Assembly (NCBI RefSeq): GCF_027604915.1
Contig: NZ_JAJAQC010000020.1
Location: 58,527 to 122,526 of the forward strand
Direction: 5' to 3'
Length of the DNA stretch: 64,000 bases
Source of the DNA: Streptomonospora mangrovi
GTDB taxonomy: Bacteria; Actinomycetota; Actinomycetes; Streptosporangiales; Streptosporangiaceae
This document shows, piece by piece, positions 41,466-50,341 of the stretch. The notes beneath the pieces were generated by a model. The model was given only the letters and a program-made list of their open reading frames with translations. It was not told the DNA's origin and did no database searches. The position numbers and the translations under genes are program-made. Within the stretch, counting starts at the first letter, position 1; each line of letters starts with the position of its first letter.

Positions 41466-42416
41466 CTAGCGCAGAGCCAGGTCGGCGGCTCCCACGATGC
41501 CTGCGGCCGACCCCATGCGGGCGACGCGGACGTCGGCCAGGCGGCGGGTGGCGCGGCCGCTGACGTTGCGGTGGAAGGAGTCGCGCACGGGGCCGAGGAG
41601 GATGTCGCCGGCGTCGGAGACACCGCCGCCGATGACGAACAGGGCGGGGTCGAGGATCGCGGCGAGGTCGGCCAGCCCCAGCCCGACCCACTCCCCCACG
41701 GCGCGGAAGCACGCCAGCGCGCCCGGGTCGCCCTCCACGGCGGCGCGGGTGATGTCCGCGCCCTGGATCGCGGTGATGTCGCCGCCGGCCAGGTCGACCA
41801 GCCGCGCGGCGCGCGCGGGGTCGGTCCGGGCCAGGTCGTGGGCCTCGCCGACGAGCGCGCGGCCGCTGGCGTACTGCTCCCAGCAGCCGTGGTTGCCGCA
41901 GCCGCAGCGGCGGCCGTAGGGCACGACCCGGTAGTGGCCGAACTCGGCGGCCGCGCCGAACCCGCCGCGCTGGATCTCGCCGTCCATGACCACGCCGCCG
42001 CCGACACCGGTGCCCAGCGTCACGCAGACGACGTGGCGGCTGCCCTGCCCCGCGCCGAAGCGGGTCTCGGCCCAGGCGGCGGCGTTGGCGTCGTTCTCCA
42101 CGACCACGGGCAGGTCCACGCGGCGCTGGACGCGCTCCTTGAACGGGTCGTCGGCGAGTCCCAGGTTGGCGGCGAGGACGATGGTGGCGCGGTCGGCGTC
42201 GACGAACCCGGCGGTGCCGATGCCCACGGCGGCGGTGTCGGCGCCAGCGCCGCGCCCGCGCAGCTCGCGCACCGCCGCCCCCACGACGTCGGCCAGCGCC
42301 TCGGCGTCGCCGAAGGGCGTGGGGTGCTTCACCACGTCGAGGACCCGCCCCTGGGGGTCGACCACTCCGGCGGCCACCTTGGTGCCGCCGATGTCCACGC
42401 CGATCGTCGTCCGCAT
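41466..42416 (-). CDS. glkA: ROK-family glucokinase
   Basis: Phosphorylates glucose with ATP; in Streptomyces it also mediates carbon catabolite repression. The 316-residue protein has IGVDIGGTKVAAGVVD at the start, VENDANAAAWAE near residue 105, GTGVGGGVVMDG, and the ROK zinc motif CGCGNHGCWEQYASG near residue 170. I start at ATG 42416 since AAGGAG is seven bases upstream. S. coelicolor glkA (SCO2126, from memory) has a similar setting. Two DasR-like sites lie 85-115 bases upstream. Confidence 0.94.
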   Translation of the reverse strand: MRTTIGVDIGGTKVAAGVVDPQGRVLDVVKHPTPFGDAEALADVVGAAVRELRGRGAGADTAAVGIGTAGFVDADRATIVLAANLGLADDPFKERVQRRVDLPVVVENDANAAAWAETRFGAGQGSRHVVCVTLGTGVGGGVVMDGEIQRGGFGAAAEFGHYRVVPYGRRCGCGNHGCWEQYASGRALVGEAHDLARTDPARAARLVDLAGGDITAIQGADITRAAVEGDPGALACFRAVGEWVGLGLADLAAILDPALFVIGGGVSDAGDILLGPVRDSFHRNVSGRATRRLADVRVARMGSAAGIVGAADLALR

Positions 42417-42500
42417 GGCCGGCTCCTTCGTCTGCGTCGCCGCACGCACCGGCGCGGCGGTGGGCGTGCCGAGGGGGCGCGCGCGGGGGTGCGGGCGCCG

Positions 42501-42531
42501 CCACTGGATTAAACCAGTGGCATAGACCAGT
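42501..42531. promoter_or_regulatory. Two overlapping DasR-like operators upstream of glucokinase
   Basis: CCACTGG-ATTAAA-CCAGTGG (42501-42520) is a perfect inverted repeat keeping the outer ACTGG...CCAGT of the dre consensus. AGTGGCATAGACCAGT (42516-42531) matches 13 of 16 positions of ACTGGTCTAGACCAGT. They overlap by five bases. Confidence 0.6.
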
Positions 42532-42630
42532 GCCCCACCCCGGCCCCGGGGCGTCCCCCGGGCCGGGCCCGGGGCCGCTCCCCGTGCGCACGCCCGCCCG
42601 GCGGACGGTCCCGGCCGGCGCGTACCGGTG

Positions 42631-43074
42631 TCACTCCCCGCGCGAGATCTGGCGCGGCCCCGAGCCGGTGGTGTCGGCGCCGGTCCCCGCGCCGCCGCGG
42701 GCGGAGTCGCGCTGGGCGGCGGCCTCGCGGGCGCGGCGCTCCAGGGTGGTCTCGACCACCTTGAAGGTCTCGCCGAGGGCGCCGGCGAGCGCCATGCCGG
42801 CGCGGCCGAGGTGGCCGGCGACCTCGGGGCCCTTCTCGCGGGCGATGCCCAGCAGTTGCTCGACGGGGTTGGGCTCGGGCTCGGGGTGCTGCTCGCGCAC
42901 GGCCTCCTCCCACACGTCGCCCTTGCGCGGCGGCGCGGAGGAGGGGCCCGCGGCGCCGCGCCGCACGCCGGCCACGATGAGGCGGCGCTGCAAGGCGTCG
43001 ACCAGCCGCAGGGCGTCGTCGATGATGTCCTGGGATCCCTGGGATCCGGTGGAGTCGCGGTTCGGCTCTGCCAT
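42631..43074 (-). CDS. DUF5304-like hypothetical protein
   Basis: 147 residues, cytoplasmic, function unknown. Two helices (SQDIIDDALRLVDALQRRLI and VEQLLGIAREKGPEVAGHLG) frame a Pro/Arg-rich linker; the C-terminal helix FKVVETTLERRAREAAAQRD is charged, then a Gly/Thr-rich tail. I believe this is the actinobacterial DUF5304 family found between glucokinase and the acyl-CoA ligase in Streptomyces, from memory. The start ATG 43074 has no strong ribosome-binding site. Confidence 0.72.
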   Translation of the reverse strand: MAEPNRDSTGSQGSQDIIDDALRLVDALQRRLIVAGVRRGAAGPSSAPPRKGDVWEEAVREQHPEPEPNPVEQLLGIAREKGPEVAGHLGRAGMALAGALGETFKVVETTLERRAREAAAQRDSARGGAGTGADTTGSGPRQISRGE

Positions 43075-43347
43075 GGTGGTGGTGCCCCTGTTTCGCTGTC
43101 CCGGTGGGTCCCGGTGGTCCGGGCGGCCCGGTGGTGGGCCTGATGACGGCTCTGCCCGTCACGTTAGCCGCACCCGGGCGGGTGTGGTCGGGGCGTCCGG
43201 GGGAAAACCGGGGGTATCCCGCGCCAATCCCAGGGTTCCCGGACACACCGGACGGGGGCCGGGCGGCCGCGGGCACCGGTTCCCGTTCGCGGTGGGCCAC
43301 CCGAAGCGCCCCCGCGTTGAGGTCGGATCACTTTCGGGTACCAGACG

Positions 43348-43385
43348 AGAACTTGTTCTACCCAGCGGTAACGAAAGTTGTTACC
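43348..43385. promoter_or_regulatory. Inverted repeats upstream of the fadD15-like gene
   Basis: GGTAACgaaagttGTTACC (43367-43385) is a perfect inverted repeat with the same GTAAC-N7-GTTAC layout as 17515-17531 upstream of the other acyl-CoA synthetase. AGAACTTGTTCT (43348-43359) is another perfect inverted repeat just upstream. Both lie 50-87 bases before the GTG start. Confidence 0.6.
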
Positions 43386-43434
43386 TTCTGTTTCGTCCCC
43401 TCTCGCAGAACTACGTCCGTCCGGGAGAGAACAG

Positions 43435-45231
43435 GTGCGCGAATACAGCACTCCGCTGAAGGTCACGGTCGCCGACGACTCGCGGCTGCCCGACACGCTC
43501 TTCACCCGGGCCGAGAAGGAGCCCGGAGCCGTCGCCCTCCGCCGCCAGGAGGCCGGCCAGTGGCGCGACGTCACCTGCGCGCGGTTCCGCGACGACGTCG
43601 CGGCCGTCGCCAAGGCGCTCATCGCCGCCGGCGTCCAGCACGGCGACCGCGTCGGCCTGATGTCGCGGACCCGCTACGAGTGGACGACCATCGACTACGC
43701 GATCTGGTCCGTCGGCGCGGTGACGGTCCCCATCTACGAGTCCTCCTCCGAGGAGCAGATCGCCTGGATCCTCGGCGACTCCCAGAGCAAGGCGGTCTTC
43801 GCGGAGCTGCCCGAGCACGCCGCCCGCGTCGAGGCGGTGCGCGGCGAGCTGAGCGGCCTGGCCCACGTCTGGCCGATCGAGGGGCCGGAGTTCGCCGCGT
43901 TCCTGGAGACCGGCGCCGACGTCGCGGACACGGTGGTCCACGAGCGCCGCCGCGCCGGCGGCGCCGACGAACTGGCGACGCTGATCTACACCTCGGGCAC
44001 CACCGGCCGGCCCAAGGGCTGCGAACTGACGCACCGCAACCTGCTGTTCACCATCCTCAACACGATCAACGGCCCGCTGGAGCAGGTCTTCACCATCGAG
44101 GGCCGCTCGACGCTGCTGTTCCTGCCGCTGGCGCACTCCTTCGCCCGCATCATCCAGGTCGGCTGCATCGAGTCCCACACCGTGATGGGCCACTTCCCCA
44201 CCACCGGCCCCGAGGTGATCGACGCGCTGGGGTCGTTCCGGCCGACCTTCCTGCTGGCGATGCCGCGCGTGTTCGAGAAGGTCTACAACAAGGCCGAGCA
44301 GCGGGCCACCTCGGAGGGCCGGGGCCGCATCTTCCGCGCGGCGGCCGACACCGCCATCGCCTACAGCCGCGCGCTGGACACCGGGCGGGTGCCCCTGGGC
44401 CTGCGGCTGCGCCACGCCCTGTTCGAGCGGCTGGTCTACGGCAAGATCCTGGCGGCCGTGGGCGGTCAGGCGCGCTACGCGGTGTCGGGCGGCTCGGCGC
44501 TGGGCGACCGCCTGGGCCACTTCTTCCGCGGGGTGGGGCTCACCGTCCTGGAGGGCTACGGGCTCACCGAGACCTCGGCGCCTACCTGCGTCAACAGCCC
44601 GCAGCGCAACAAGGTCGGCACGGTCGGCCCGCCGCTGCCCGGTGTCTCCCACCGGATCGCCGAGGACGGCGAGATCCTGGTGAAGGGCGACCACGTGATG
44701 CGCGGCTACTGGGGCAACGAGAAGGCCACCCGCGAGGCGTTCGACGAGGAGGGCTGGTACCGCACCGGCGACCTCGGCGCGCTGGACGAGGACGGCTACC
44801 TCACCATCACCGGCCGCAAGAAGGAGATCATCGTGACGGCGGGCGGCAAGAACGTCGCCCCGGCCGTGATCGAGGACCGCCTGCGCGGCCACGCGATCAT
44901 CAGCCAGTGCATGGTGGTCGGCGACAACCGCAACTTCGTCTCGGCGCTGATCACCATCGACGAGGAGGCGCTGGAGTTCTGGAAGGGGCAGCACAACAAG
45001 ACCGGCTCGGTCGCCGACCTGGTCGAGGACCCCGACCTGGTGGCGGCCGTCCAGGAGGCGGTGGACGACGCCAACAAGGCGGTCTCCCGCGCGGAGTCCA
45101 TCCGCAAGTTCGCGATCCTGCCGGTGGACTTCACCCAGGAGGGCGGCCAGATGACGCCCTCGCTCAAGGTCAAGCGGCACGTGGTGGCCCAGCAGTTCAG
45201 CGCCGAGATCGAGAAGATCTACGCCGGCTGA
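43435..45231 (+). CDS. fadD15: Long-chain fatty-acid--CoA ligase, FadD15-like
   Basis: Activates long-chain fatty acids for degradation or lipid synthesis. The 598-residue protein shows LIYTSGTTGRPKGCELTH near residue 185, the ligase motif EGYGLTETSAPTCVNSP near residue 375, GWYRTGDLGALDEDG near residue 440, and the FACS-type ITGRKKEIIVTAGGKNVAP. The C-terminal lysine lies in TPSLKVKRHVV. GTG 43435 with GGGAGAG six bases upstream is chosen over an earlier start. The class is that of M. tuberculosis FadD15 (Rv2187), which also precedes pimB'. Confidence 0.94.
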   Translation: MREYSTPLKVTVADDSRLPDTLFTRAEKEPGAVALRRQEAGQWRDVTCARFRDDVAAVAKALIAAGVQHGDRVGLMSRTRYEWTTIDYAIWSVGAVTVPIYESSSEEQIAWILGDSQSKAVFAELPEHAARVEAVRGELSGLAHVWPIEGPEFAAFLETGADVADTVVHERRRAGGADELATLIYTSGTTGRPKGCELTHRNLLFTILNTINGPLEQVFTIEGRSTLLFLPLAHSFARIIQVGCIESHTVMGHFPTTGPEVIDALGSFRPTFLLAMPRVFEKVYNKAEQRATSEGRGRIFRAAADTAIAYSRALDTGRVPLGLRLRHALFERLVYGKILAAVGGQARYAVSGGSALGDRLGHFFRGVGLTVLEGYGLTETSAPTCVNSPQRNKVGTVGPPLPGVSHRIAEDGEILVKGDHVMRGYWGNEKATREAFDEEGWYRTGDLGALDEDGYLTITGRKKEIIVTAGGKNVAPAVIEDRLRGHAIISQCMVVGDNRNFVSALITIDEEALEFWKGQHNKTGSVADLVEDPDLVAAVQEAVDDANKAVSRAESIRKFAILPVDFTQEGGQMTPSLKVKRHVVAQQFSAEIEKIYAG

Positions 45232-45256
45232 CCCGCTTCCCGCGGGGCCGAGCGGT

Positions 45257-45290
45257 CGACGGGCGCGTCCGCGTGCGGGCGCGCCCGTCG
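45257..45290 (+). terminator. Terminator after the fadD15-like gene
   Basis: Perfect 11-bp stem CGACGGGCGCG / CGCGCCCGTCG with a 12-base loop. Confidence 0.7.
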
Positions 45291-45422
45291 GCGTGTGCGG
45301 GGCCGTCCGGGGCGGGCCGCGCGGGTACGGGCGCGGCGGCCCGGCGCCCGGCCGACGCGACGCCCCGGTGTCCTCCCAGCTCAGCCGTTGTGAACACGTG
45401 ATCAAGAAACAGCGCCACACTC

Positions 45423-45451
45423 TGGCACAAACCGGTCAATCTGGCTACATT
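45423..45451 (+). promoter_or_regulatory. Candidate promoter of ubiX-ubiD
   Basis: TGGCAC (45423-45428), a 17-base spacer and TACATT (45446-45451), about 75 bases before ubiX in a lower-GC stretch. Confidence 0.45.
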
Positions 45452-45527
45452 CACGCTGCCGACATGATCGCGGGACGTTGCCGCGTGCGGCGGTGGGTCG
45501 TTCCAGGTGAAAGGCAGGTGCGCCGCG

Positions 45528-46097
45528 GTGGGGCGTCGAATAGTGGTGGGGATCAGCGGGGCCTCGGGCGCGGTGTACGGCATCCGGCTGCTGGAGGCGC
45601 TGCGGGCCGCCGACGTCGAGACGCACCTGGTCGTCTCCCAGAGCGGCAAGCGCGCCATCGCCGAGGAGACCGACCACACGCTCAAGGACGTCCGCGCGCT
45701 CGCCGACGTCGTCCACCCCAGCGAGGACGTGGGGGCGCCGATCTCCTCGGGGTCCTTTTCGACCATGGGGATGGTGGTGGCGCCCTGCTCGGTGCGCTCG
45801 CTCGCCGAGATCGCCTACGGCAACACCACCGGCCTGCTCACCCGCGCCGCCGACGTGGCGCTGAAGGAGCGGCGCCGGGTGGTGCTCCTGGTCCGCGAGA
45901 CGCCGCTGCGCATCACCCACCTGCGGGCCATGGCGGCCGCCGCCGAGGACGGCGCGGTCATCATGCCGCCGCTGCCCGCCTTCTACACCCGCCCCACCAG
46001 CCTGGCCGAGGTGGTCGACCACACCGTGGGCCGGGTGCTCGACCAGTTCGGCATCGACAGCGGCCTGGTGCGGCGCTGGACGGGGAGCCGGGCATGA
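45528..46097 (+). CDS. ubiX: Flavin prenyltransferase UbiX
   Basis: Makes prenyl-FMN from FMN and dimethylallyl phosphate, the cofactor of UbiD decarboxylases. The 189-residue flavoprotein has VVGISGASGAVYGIRLLEAL at the N-terminus, SSGSFSTMGMVVAPCS near residue 85 and the C-terminal RRRVVLLVRETPL typical of the family. GTG 45528 is preferred because AGG sits nine bases upstream; GTG 45507 is in frame. ATGA overlap with ubiD shows co-expression. Absent between fadD15 and pimB' in M. tuberculosis as I recall, so probably a later insertion. Confidence 0.93.
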   Translation: MGRRIVVGISGASGAVYGIRLLEALRAADVETHLVVSQSGKRAIAEETDHTLKDVRALADVVHPSEDVGAPISSGSFSTMGMVVAPCSVRSLAEIAYGNTTGLLTRAADVALKERRRVVLLVRETPLRITHLRAMAAAAEDGAVIMPPLPAFYTRPTSLAEVVDHTVGRVLDQFGIDSGLVRRWTGSRA

Positions 46098-47458
46098 CCG
46101 GGGCACCGCGCGTGCACGACCTCGCGCTCATCATCGAGGACCTCGACGCGGCCGGCCGCCTGGTGCGCGTGCGCGGCGAGGTCGACCCCCGCCTGGAACT
46201 GGCGGGCGTGGCCGCCGCCTTCGAGGGCACCGACCAGGCGGTGCTGTTCGAGCGGGTCAAGGGCCACACCGCGCCCGTCTTCACCGGTCTCTACTGGTCG
46301 CGCACCCTGCTCGCCGGACTCCTGGGCCAACCCGAGCCGACCCTGGCCCACTACGTCACCGGGCGGATCGCCCAGTGGAAGGCGCGCCCGGTCCCGCCGG
46401 TCGTCGTGGCCGACGGCCCGGTCCTGGAGGTCACCGAGAAGGACCTGGCCGCCCTGCCCGTCCCCGTCCACGCCGAAGGCGACGGCGGCCCCTACATCGA
46501 CGCCGGGGTGGTCATCGCCCGCGACCCCGAGACCGGGGTGCGCAACGCCTCCATCCAGCGCTTCATGGTCGCCGGCCTCGACACCCTGCACATCAACATC
46601 GACGCCGGCCGGCACCTGGGGCTCTACCTGGACAAGGCGGCCCGGCTGGGGAGGAACCTGCCCATCACGGTCAACGTGGGCGTGGGCCCCGGGGTGCACT
46701 TCGCCGCCGCCGCGCCCGCCGAGGCCGCCGGCGCCGACGAGGACGAACTGGGCATCGCCTCGGCCTTCCACGGCGCCCCGCTGCGCCTGGTGCCGGGCAC
46801 GCTCTCCGACGTCGAACTCGTGGCCGAGGCGATGTACGCGCTGGAGTGCGAGATCGTGCCCGGCGCCCTCGCCGAGGAGGGGCCCTTCGCCGAGGTCACC
46901 GGCTACTACGCCAAGCGGCTGCCCCGGCCGGTGGTGACCGTCCGCGCCGTGCACCGCCGCGCCGCACCCGTCTTCCACACCATCCTGTCGGGGGCCGAGG
47001 TGTGGAACTCGGTGGGGCTGCTCGGCGAGGCCAACATCCTCGACCTGGTCAGCCGGCAGGTGCCCGGCGTCCGCGACGTCTACCTGCCCCACGGCGGCTG
47101 CGGCTTCTACCACGCCGTCGTGCAGATGGAGCAGCGGCGGGCCGGGTGGGCCAAGCAGGCCATCATGGCGGCCTTCGCGGCGTTCCCGCCGCTGAAGATG
47201 GTCACCGTGGTCGACGAGGACGTCGACCCGCGCGACCCCTCCGACATCGAGTGGGCCATGGCCACCCGGCTGGACCCCGACCACGGGATCGTGCGCATCC
47301 CCCGCGCCTACGGGCACGGGCTCAACCCCGGGTTCCCCGACTACCTCGGCACCAAGGTCGGCTTCGACGCGACCCGCCCGGCGCCCCGCACCCCCGAGTA
47401 CGACCGGGTGCGCTACCGCGCGGTCGACCTCGACCGGTTCGACATCCTGCGGCCCTGA
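46094..47458 (+). CDS. ubiD: UbiD-family prFMN-dependent decarboxylase
   Basis: Reversible decarboxylation of an aromatic or unsaturated acid, 454 residues. NASIQRFMVAGLDTLHINID (residues 145-165) binds prFMN and metal, and the acid pair is in ALECEIVPGALAEEGPF near residue 265, matching the Glu-x4/5-Glu of the catalytic Glu-Arg-Glu set; PHGGCGFYHAVVQM follows. No third small subunit (as in VdcBCD) is present, and no aromatic pathway genes are adjacent, so the substrate is open: a menaquinone-pathway intermediate or a phenolic acid are options. Start ATG 46094 overlaps the ubiX stop. Confidence 0.92.
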   Translation: MTGAPRVHDLALIIEDLDAAGRLVRVRGEVDPRLELAGVAAAFEGTDQAVLFERVKGHTAPVFTGLYWSRTLLAGLLGQPEPTLAHYVTGRIAQWKARPVPPVVVADGPVLEVTEKDLAALPVPVHAEGDGGPYIDAGVVIARDPETGVRNASIQRFMVAGLDTLHINIDAGRHLGLYLDKAARLGRNLPITVNVGVGPGVHFAAAAPAEAAGADEDELGIASAFHGAPLRLVPGTLSDVELVAEAMYALECEIVPGALAEEGPFAEVTGYYAKRLPRPVVTVRAVHRRAAPVFHTILSGAEVWNSVGLLGEANILDLVSRQVPGVRDVYLPHGGCGFYHAVVQMEQRRAGWAKQAIMAAFAAFPPLKMVTVVDEDVDPRDPSDIEWAMATRLDPDHGIVRIPRAYGHGLNPGFPDYLGTKVGFDATRPAPRTPEYDRVRYRAVDLDRFDILRP

Positions 47459-47528
47459 GCCCTCGCCGGCGCGGCGCGGAGTGGGCCGGCGCCGCCGCCC
47501 GGCGCCCGGCTCGCCCCGCTCATCCGGC

Positions 47529-48680
47529 TCAGCCGGCCAGCAGCGCGTCCAGGCGCGCGGCCACGCCCTCCCAGGCCCACTCCCGCTCCACCCAGGCGCG
47601 CCCGCGCGCGCCCATGGCCCGGGCCGCCGCCGGGTCGCCCAGCAGGCGCAGGAGGGCGCGGGCGGCCGGTCCCGGCCGCTCCCCCTCCACCGCCGTGCCC
47701 GTCTCGCCCTCCAGCACCGCGTCGGGGGCGCCGCCGGAGCGGCCGGCCACCACGGGCAGGCCCGTGGCCGACGCCTCCAGGTAGACGATCCCCAGGCCCT
47801 CCACGTCCAGGCCGCCGTTGCGGGTGCGGCAGGGCATGGCGAACACGTCGCCCGCCGCGTAGTGCGCGGGCAGCTCGGCGGCCGGCACGTCGCCCGCGAA
47901 GACCACGGAGCCGGCCACCCGCCGCTCGGCCGCCAGCGCCTCCAGCCGCCGCCGGTAGGGTCCGCCGCCCACCAGCAGCAGCGCCGCGCCGGGGATGTCG
48001 GCGAGCACGCGCGGCCAGGCCCGGATCAGGGTGTCCTGCCCCTTGCGCGGCACCAGCCGCGACACGCACACCACCACCGGGCGGCCGGTCAGGCCGTGGC
48101 GCTCGCGCACCGCCGAGCCGTCGACGCCGGGGTGGAAGCGGCGGGTGTCCACCCCGGGCGCCAGGCGCCGCATGCGCGCGGCCGCCGCGGGCGAGAGGGC
48201 GCGGGCCAGGCGGGTGCGGGTGTAGTCGCCGAGGTAGGTGAGGGTGTCGGACTCCTCGCCGATGCGGTGCAGCGCCCGGCGGGCGCCGGGCAGCGCCGCC
48301 CAGCCGGTCTCGTGGCCGTGGGTCAGCGCCACGACGCGCCGCGCGCCCGCGCGGCGCAGGTCGGGCGCCATCAGGCCCAGCGGCGCGGCGGCGCCGAACA
48401 GGACGGAGTCGCAGCCCTCCAGCTCCAGGATGCGCGCCGCGCGGCGCCGCACCCCCGGCGTGGGCAGCAGCACGGAGGTGCGCTCGCGGACGACGGGGAA
48501 GGGCTGGGCGAGGTCGAACTCCGCGGCGCCGCCCCAGGCGGCCGAACCCCGGCGGCCGGGGGTGGAGCAGTAGACCACCACGGAGCCGGGCGGGCGCCGC
48601 AGCGCGAGTTCGTGGACGAACGCCTGGATGCCGCCGGGGCGCGGCGGGAAGTCGTTGGTGACGATGAGGGTACGCGGCAC
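47529..48680 (-). CDS. pimB: Phosphatidylinositol mannosyltransferase PimB' (GT4)
   Basis: Adds the second mannose to phosphatidylinositol mannoside on the inner membrane face, using GDP-mannose. The 383-residue GT-B protein opens PRTLIVTNDFPPRPGGIQAF, diagnostic of the PimB' group. It has HGHETGWAALPG, the donor-binding SRLVPRKGQDTLIRAWP and the E-x7-E motif in EGLGIVYLEASATGLPVV near residue 292. GTG start at 48680; TAGACT ends eight bases before it, so it is likely leaderless. Equivalent to M. tuberculosis Rv2188c. Shows the organism makes phosphatidylinositol mannosides. Confidence 0.9.
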   Translation of the reverse strand: MPRTLIVTNDFPPRPGGIQAFVHELALRRPPGSVVVYCSTPGRRGSAAWGGAAEFDLAQPFPVVRERTSVLLPTPGVRRRAARILELEGCDSVLFGAAAPLGLMAPDLRRAGARRVVALTHGHETGWAALPGARRALHRIGEESDTLTYLGDYTRTRLARALSPAAAARMRRLAPGVDTRRFHPGVDGSAVRERHGLTGRPVVVCVSRLVPRKGQDTLIRAWPRVLADIPGAALLLVGGGPYRRRLEALAAERRVAGSVVFAGDVPAAELPAHYAAGDVFAMPCRTRNGGLDVEGLGIVYLEASATGLPVVAGRSGGAPDAVLEGETGTAVEGERPGPAARALLRLLGDPAAARAMGARGRAWVEREWAWEGVAARLDALLAG

Positions 48681-48701
48681 GGGACCCGAGTCTAGGGCGG
48701 A

Positions 48702-48738
48702 CCCGCCCGCGCGGGGTGCGGCGCGCGCCGCGGGCGGG
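48702..48738 (-). terminator. Hairpin between NlpC/P60 and pimB genes
   Basis: 10-bp stem CCCGCCCGCG / CGCGGGCGGG with a 17-base loop, downstream of the minus-strand NlpC/P60 gene and overlapping the pimB promoter region. Confidence 0.5.
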
Positions 48739-48800
48739 CGCGGGAGCCGCCGTGCCGGCGCTCCGCGCCCCCGCCCGCGTGCGGCGGTGCGCAGCGGGTG

Positions 48801-49808
48801 CTAGGGGCGGACGGCCGAGTGGAAGTTGCTCTGGTAGTAGCCGCTCAGCTCGACCTCCATCACCGGCTTGGAGGAAGTGGAGGCGTGCACCATGCGGCCG
48901 TTGCCGACGTACATGCCGACGTGGTCGGGGCCGCCGTAGAAGAAGATCAGGTCGCCGGGCTGCATGGCGTCCCAGGACACCGGCGTGCCCGCGTTGACCT
49001 GGTCGTAGGTGGTGCGCGGCAGGCTCACGCCGGCCTCGGCCCACGCGGCCTGCACCAGGCTGGAGCAGTCCCAGACGTCGGGGCCGTTGGCGCCCATGCT
49101 GTAGGAGTCGCCGATCTGGGCGTAGATGAAGTCCAGGGCCACCGCGGCGTCGCCCGAGGCGTTGCCGGTGTAGCTGGTGCCGCCGGTGCCGTTGTTGACG
49201 CCCGAGGTCGCGGCCGCGGCCTCCTCGGCGGTGAGGTCGGCGAGGATGTCCTCCTGCTCCTGGATCTTCTCCTCGGCCTTGTCCTTGGCCTCCTCGGCCT
49301 CGTCGAGCTTGTCCTTGGCCTCTTCCTCGACGTCGGCCGCCTCGGCGGTCAGGTCCTCCAGCTCGTCCTTCTCCTCGAGGTACTGCTCCAGGGTGTTGGA
49401 CTGGCTCTCGGAGAGGTAGCCGAGGTCGGCGGCCTGGCGCAGGGCGTCCTCGGGGCCGCTGGCGCTGAGGAGGTAGGCCGGGGAGGAGTAGTCGGCGTTG
49501 GTGTAGGCCGCGTTGGCGAGGTCCACGATGTCGTCGCGCATCGAGTCGATGCGGTCCTCGGTGTCCTGCTGGTCCTCGCGGAGGTCCTCCAGCTTCTCCT
49601 TGGCGGCCTCGTGGTCCTCCTGGGCCTGGTTGTACTTCTCGGCGAGCTTCGCGTGCTCCTCTTCGAGCTTCTCGATCTTGCCGCGCACCTCGTCCTCGGT
49701 CGGCTCGGCGACCGCGGTGCCGGTGGACAGGATCAGAGCACCTGCGGCGACGAAACCGACGGTGGCGAGATGCCGCCGGAACGAGCCACGTTCATGGCGT
49801 TCGCCCAC
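48801..49808 (-). CDS. NlpC/P60 peptidoglycan hydrolase, paralogue 1 (RipC-like)
   Basis: Secreted D,L-endopeptidase that cuts peptidoglycan stems, 335 residues. Signal peptide (ATVGFVAAGALILSTGTAVAE, as location residues 15-34), then an acidic coiled coil of about 150 residues, Ser/Gly linker and the NlpC/P60 domain. The catalytic Cys is in WDCSSLVQAAW and the His residues in GPDHVGMYVG and RMVHAST. The usual Cys-Ser-Gly is Cys-Ser-Ser here, and the preceding segment YSMGANGPDV is divergent. GTG 49808 chosen; ribosome-binding site weak. A promoter TTGAGT-N17-TTAGTG at 50083-50111 implies a 5' leader near 270 bases. Confidence 0.9.
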   Translation of the reverse strand: MGERHERGSFRRHLATVGFVAAGALILSTGTAVAEPTEDEVRGKIEKLEEEHAKLAEKYNQAQEDHEAAKEKLEDLREDQQDTEDRIDSMRDDIVDLANAAYTNADYSSPAYLLSASGPEDALRQAADLGYLSESQSNTLEQYLEEKDELEDLTAEAADVEEEAKDKLDEAEEAKDKAEEKIQEQEDILADLTAEEAAAATSGVNNGTGGTSYTGNASGDAAVALDFIYAQIGDSYSMGANGPDVWDCSSLVQAAWAEAGVSLPRTTYDQVNAGTPVSWDAMQPGDLIFFYGGPDHVGMYVGNGRMVHASTSSKPVMEVELSGYYQSNFHSAVRP

Positions 49809-50112
49809 GATAGTGGCACACCTTTCTCCCAGGGCCGCCTTGTCCGGAGCGCACGGGTGGGCCCGGCGTGGCCGTCGGGCGGCGCGCACGCGCGGCTCCC
49901 ATGGCCGCCGGCGCCGCACGCGTGGGCACGGGGCTGTGCGGGCGTCGCGCGCTGCCGCGCGACCGCGGGGGTTCTCCGGTCTCCGCAGCGAGGGGGGCTG
50001 CCGGGGGTGCCGCGGAGTTCGGCGGGAGCGGGCCGCCGCCATCCTGGTGATGGCAAGAACGTCGACCACGCTCGGCGTCGAACACTAATGCATACGCGGC
50101 ACCACACTCAAC
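49809..50112 (-). promoter_or_regulatory. Promoter and long leader of NlpC/P60 paralogue 1
   Basis: Minus-strand TTGAGT (50106-50111), 17-base spacer, TTAGTG (50083-50088), then about 270 GC-rich bases before the GTG. The leader lacks the landmarks of the ydaO/c-di-AMP riboswitch. GGTAACGAATCGG lies just upstream of the -35 box (about 50111-50126), a half site resembling regulators of cell-wall hydrolases, but the assignment is weak. Confidence 0.45.
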
Positions 50113-50341
50113 CGATTCGTTACCAATTTCGCCGGTTTGTGGTATGTCCGAATCGGGACCAGCGGGTGTCCCCAACCGCCGCGACCACGGCCGCCGCGCC
50201 CGCGCGGGCCGGCCGGGACCGGGCGCGGCGCCGGCCGCCGTGTGACATTCGCCCGGCGCGGCTGTGCCGCCGCGCCCCGGCCGCGGTGCGGCGGGATGCG
50301 GCGGCACAGGCCGTGCGGTGGAGCCGGGGTACCGCCCCGGG
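50113..50341. other. Intergenic DNA between the two NlpC/P60 genes
   Basis: About 230 bases without a gene. A hairpin CCGGGG/CCCCGG at 50324-50340 lies immediately after the stop of paralogue 2 and may be part of its terminator. Confidence 0.4.

Noticed and set aside
43348..43359. LexA box upstream of the fadD15-like gene
   Set aside because: AGAACTTGTTCT has GAAC and GTTC separated by two bases, not the four of the actinobacterial LexA box.
49809..50112. c-di-AMP (ydaO) riboswitch before NlpC/P60 paralogue 1
   Set aside because: Such genes often carry it, but the conserved GACAGCTAACCTCG-type core was not found in either NlpC/P60 leader.
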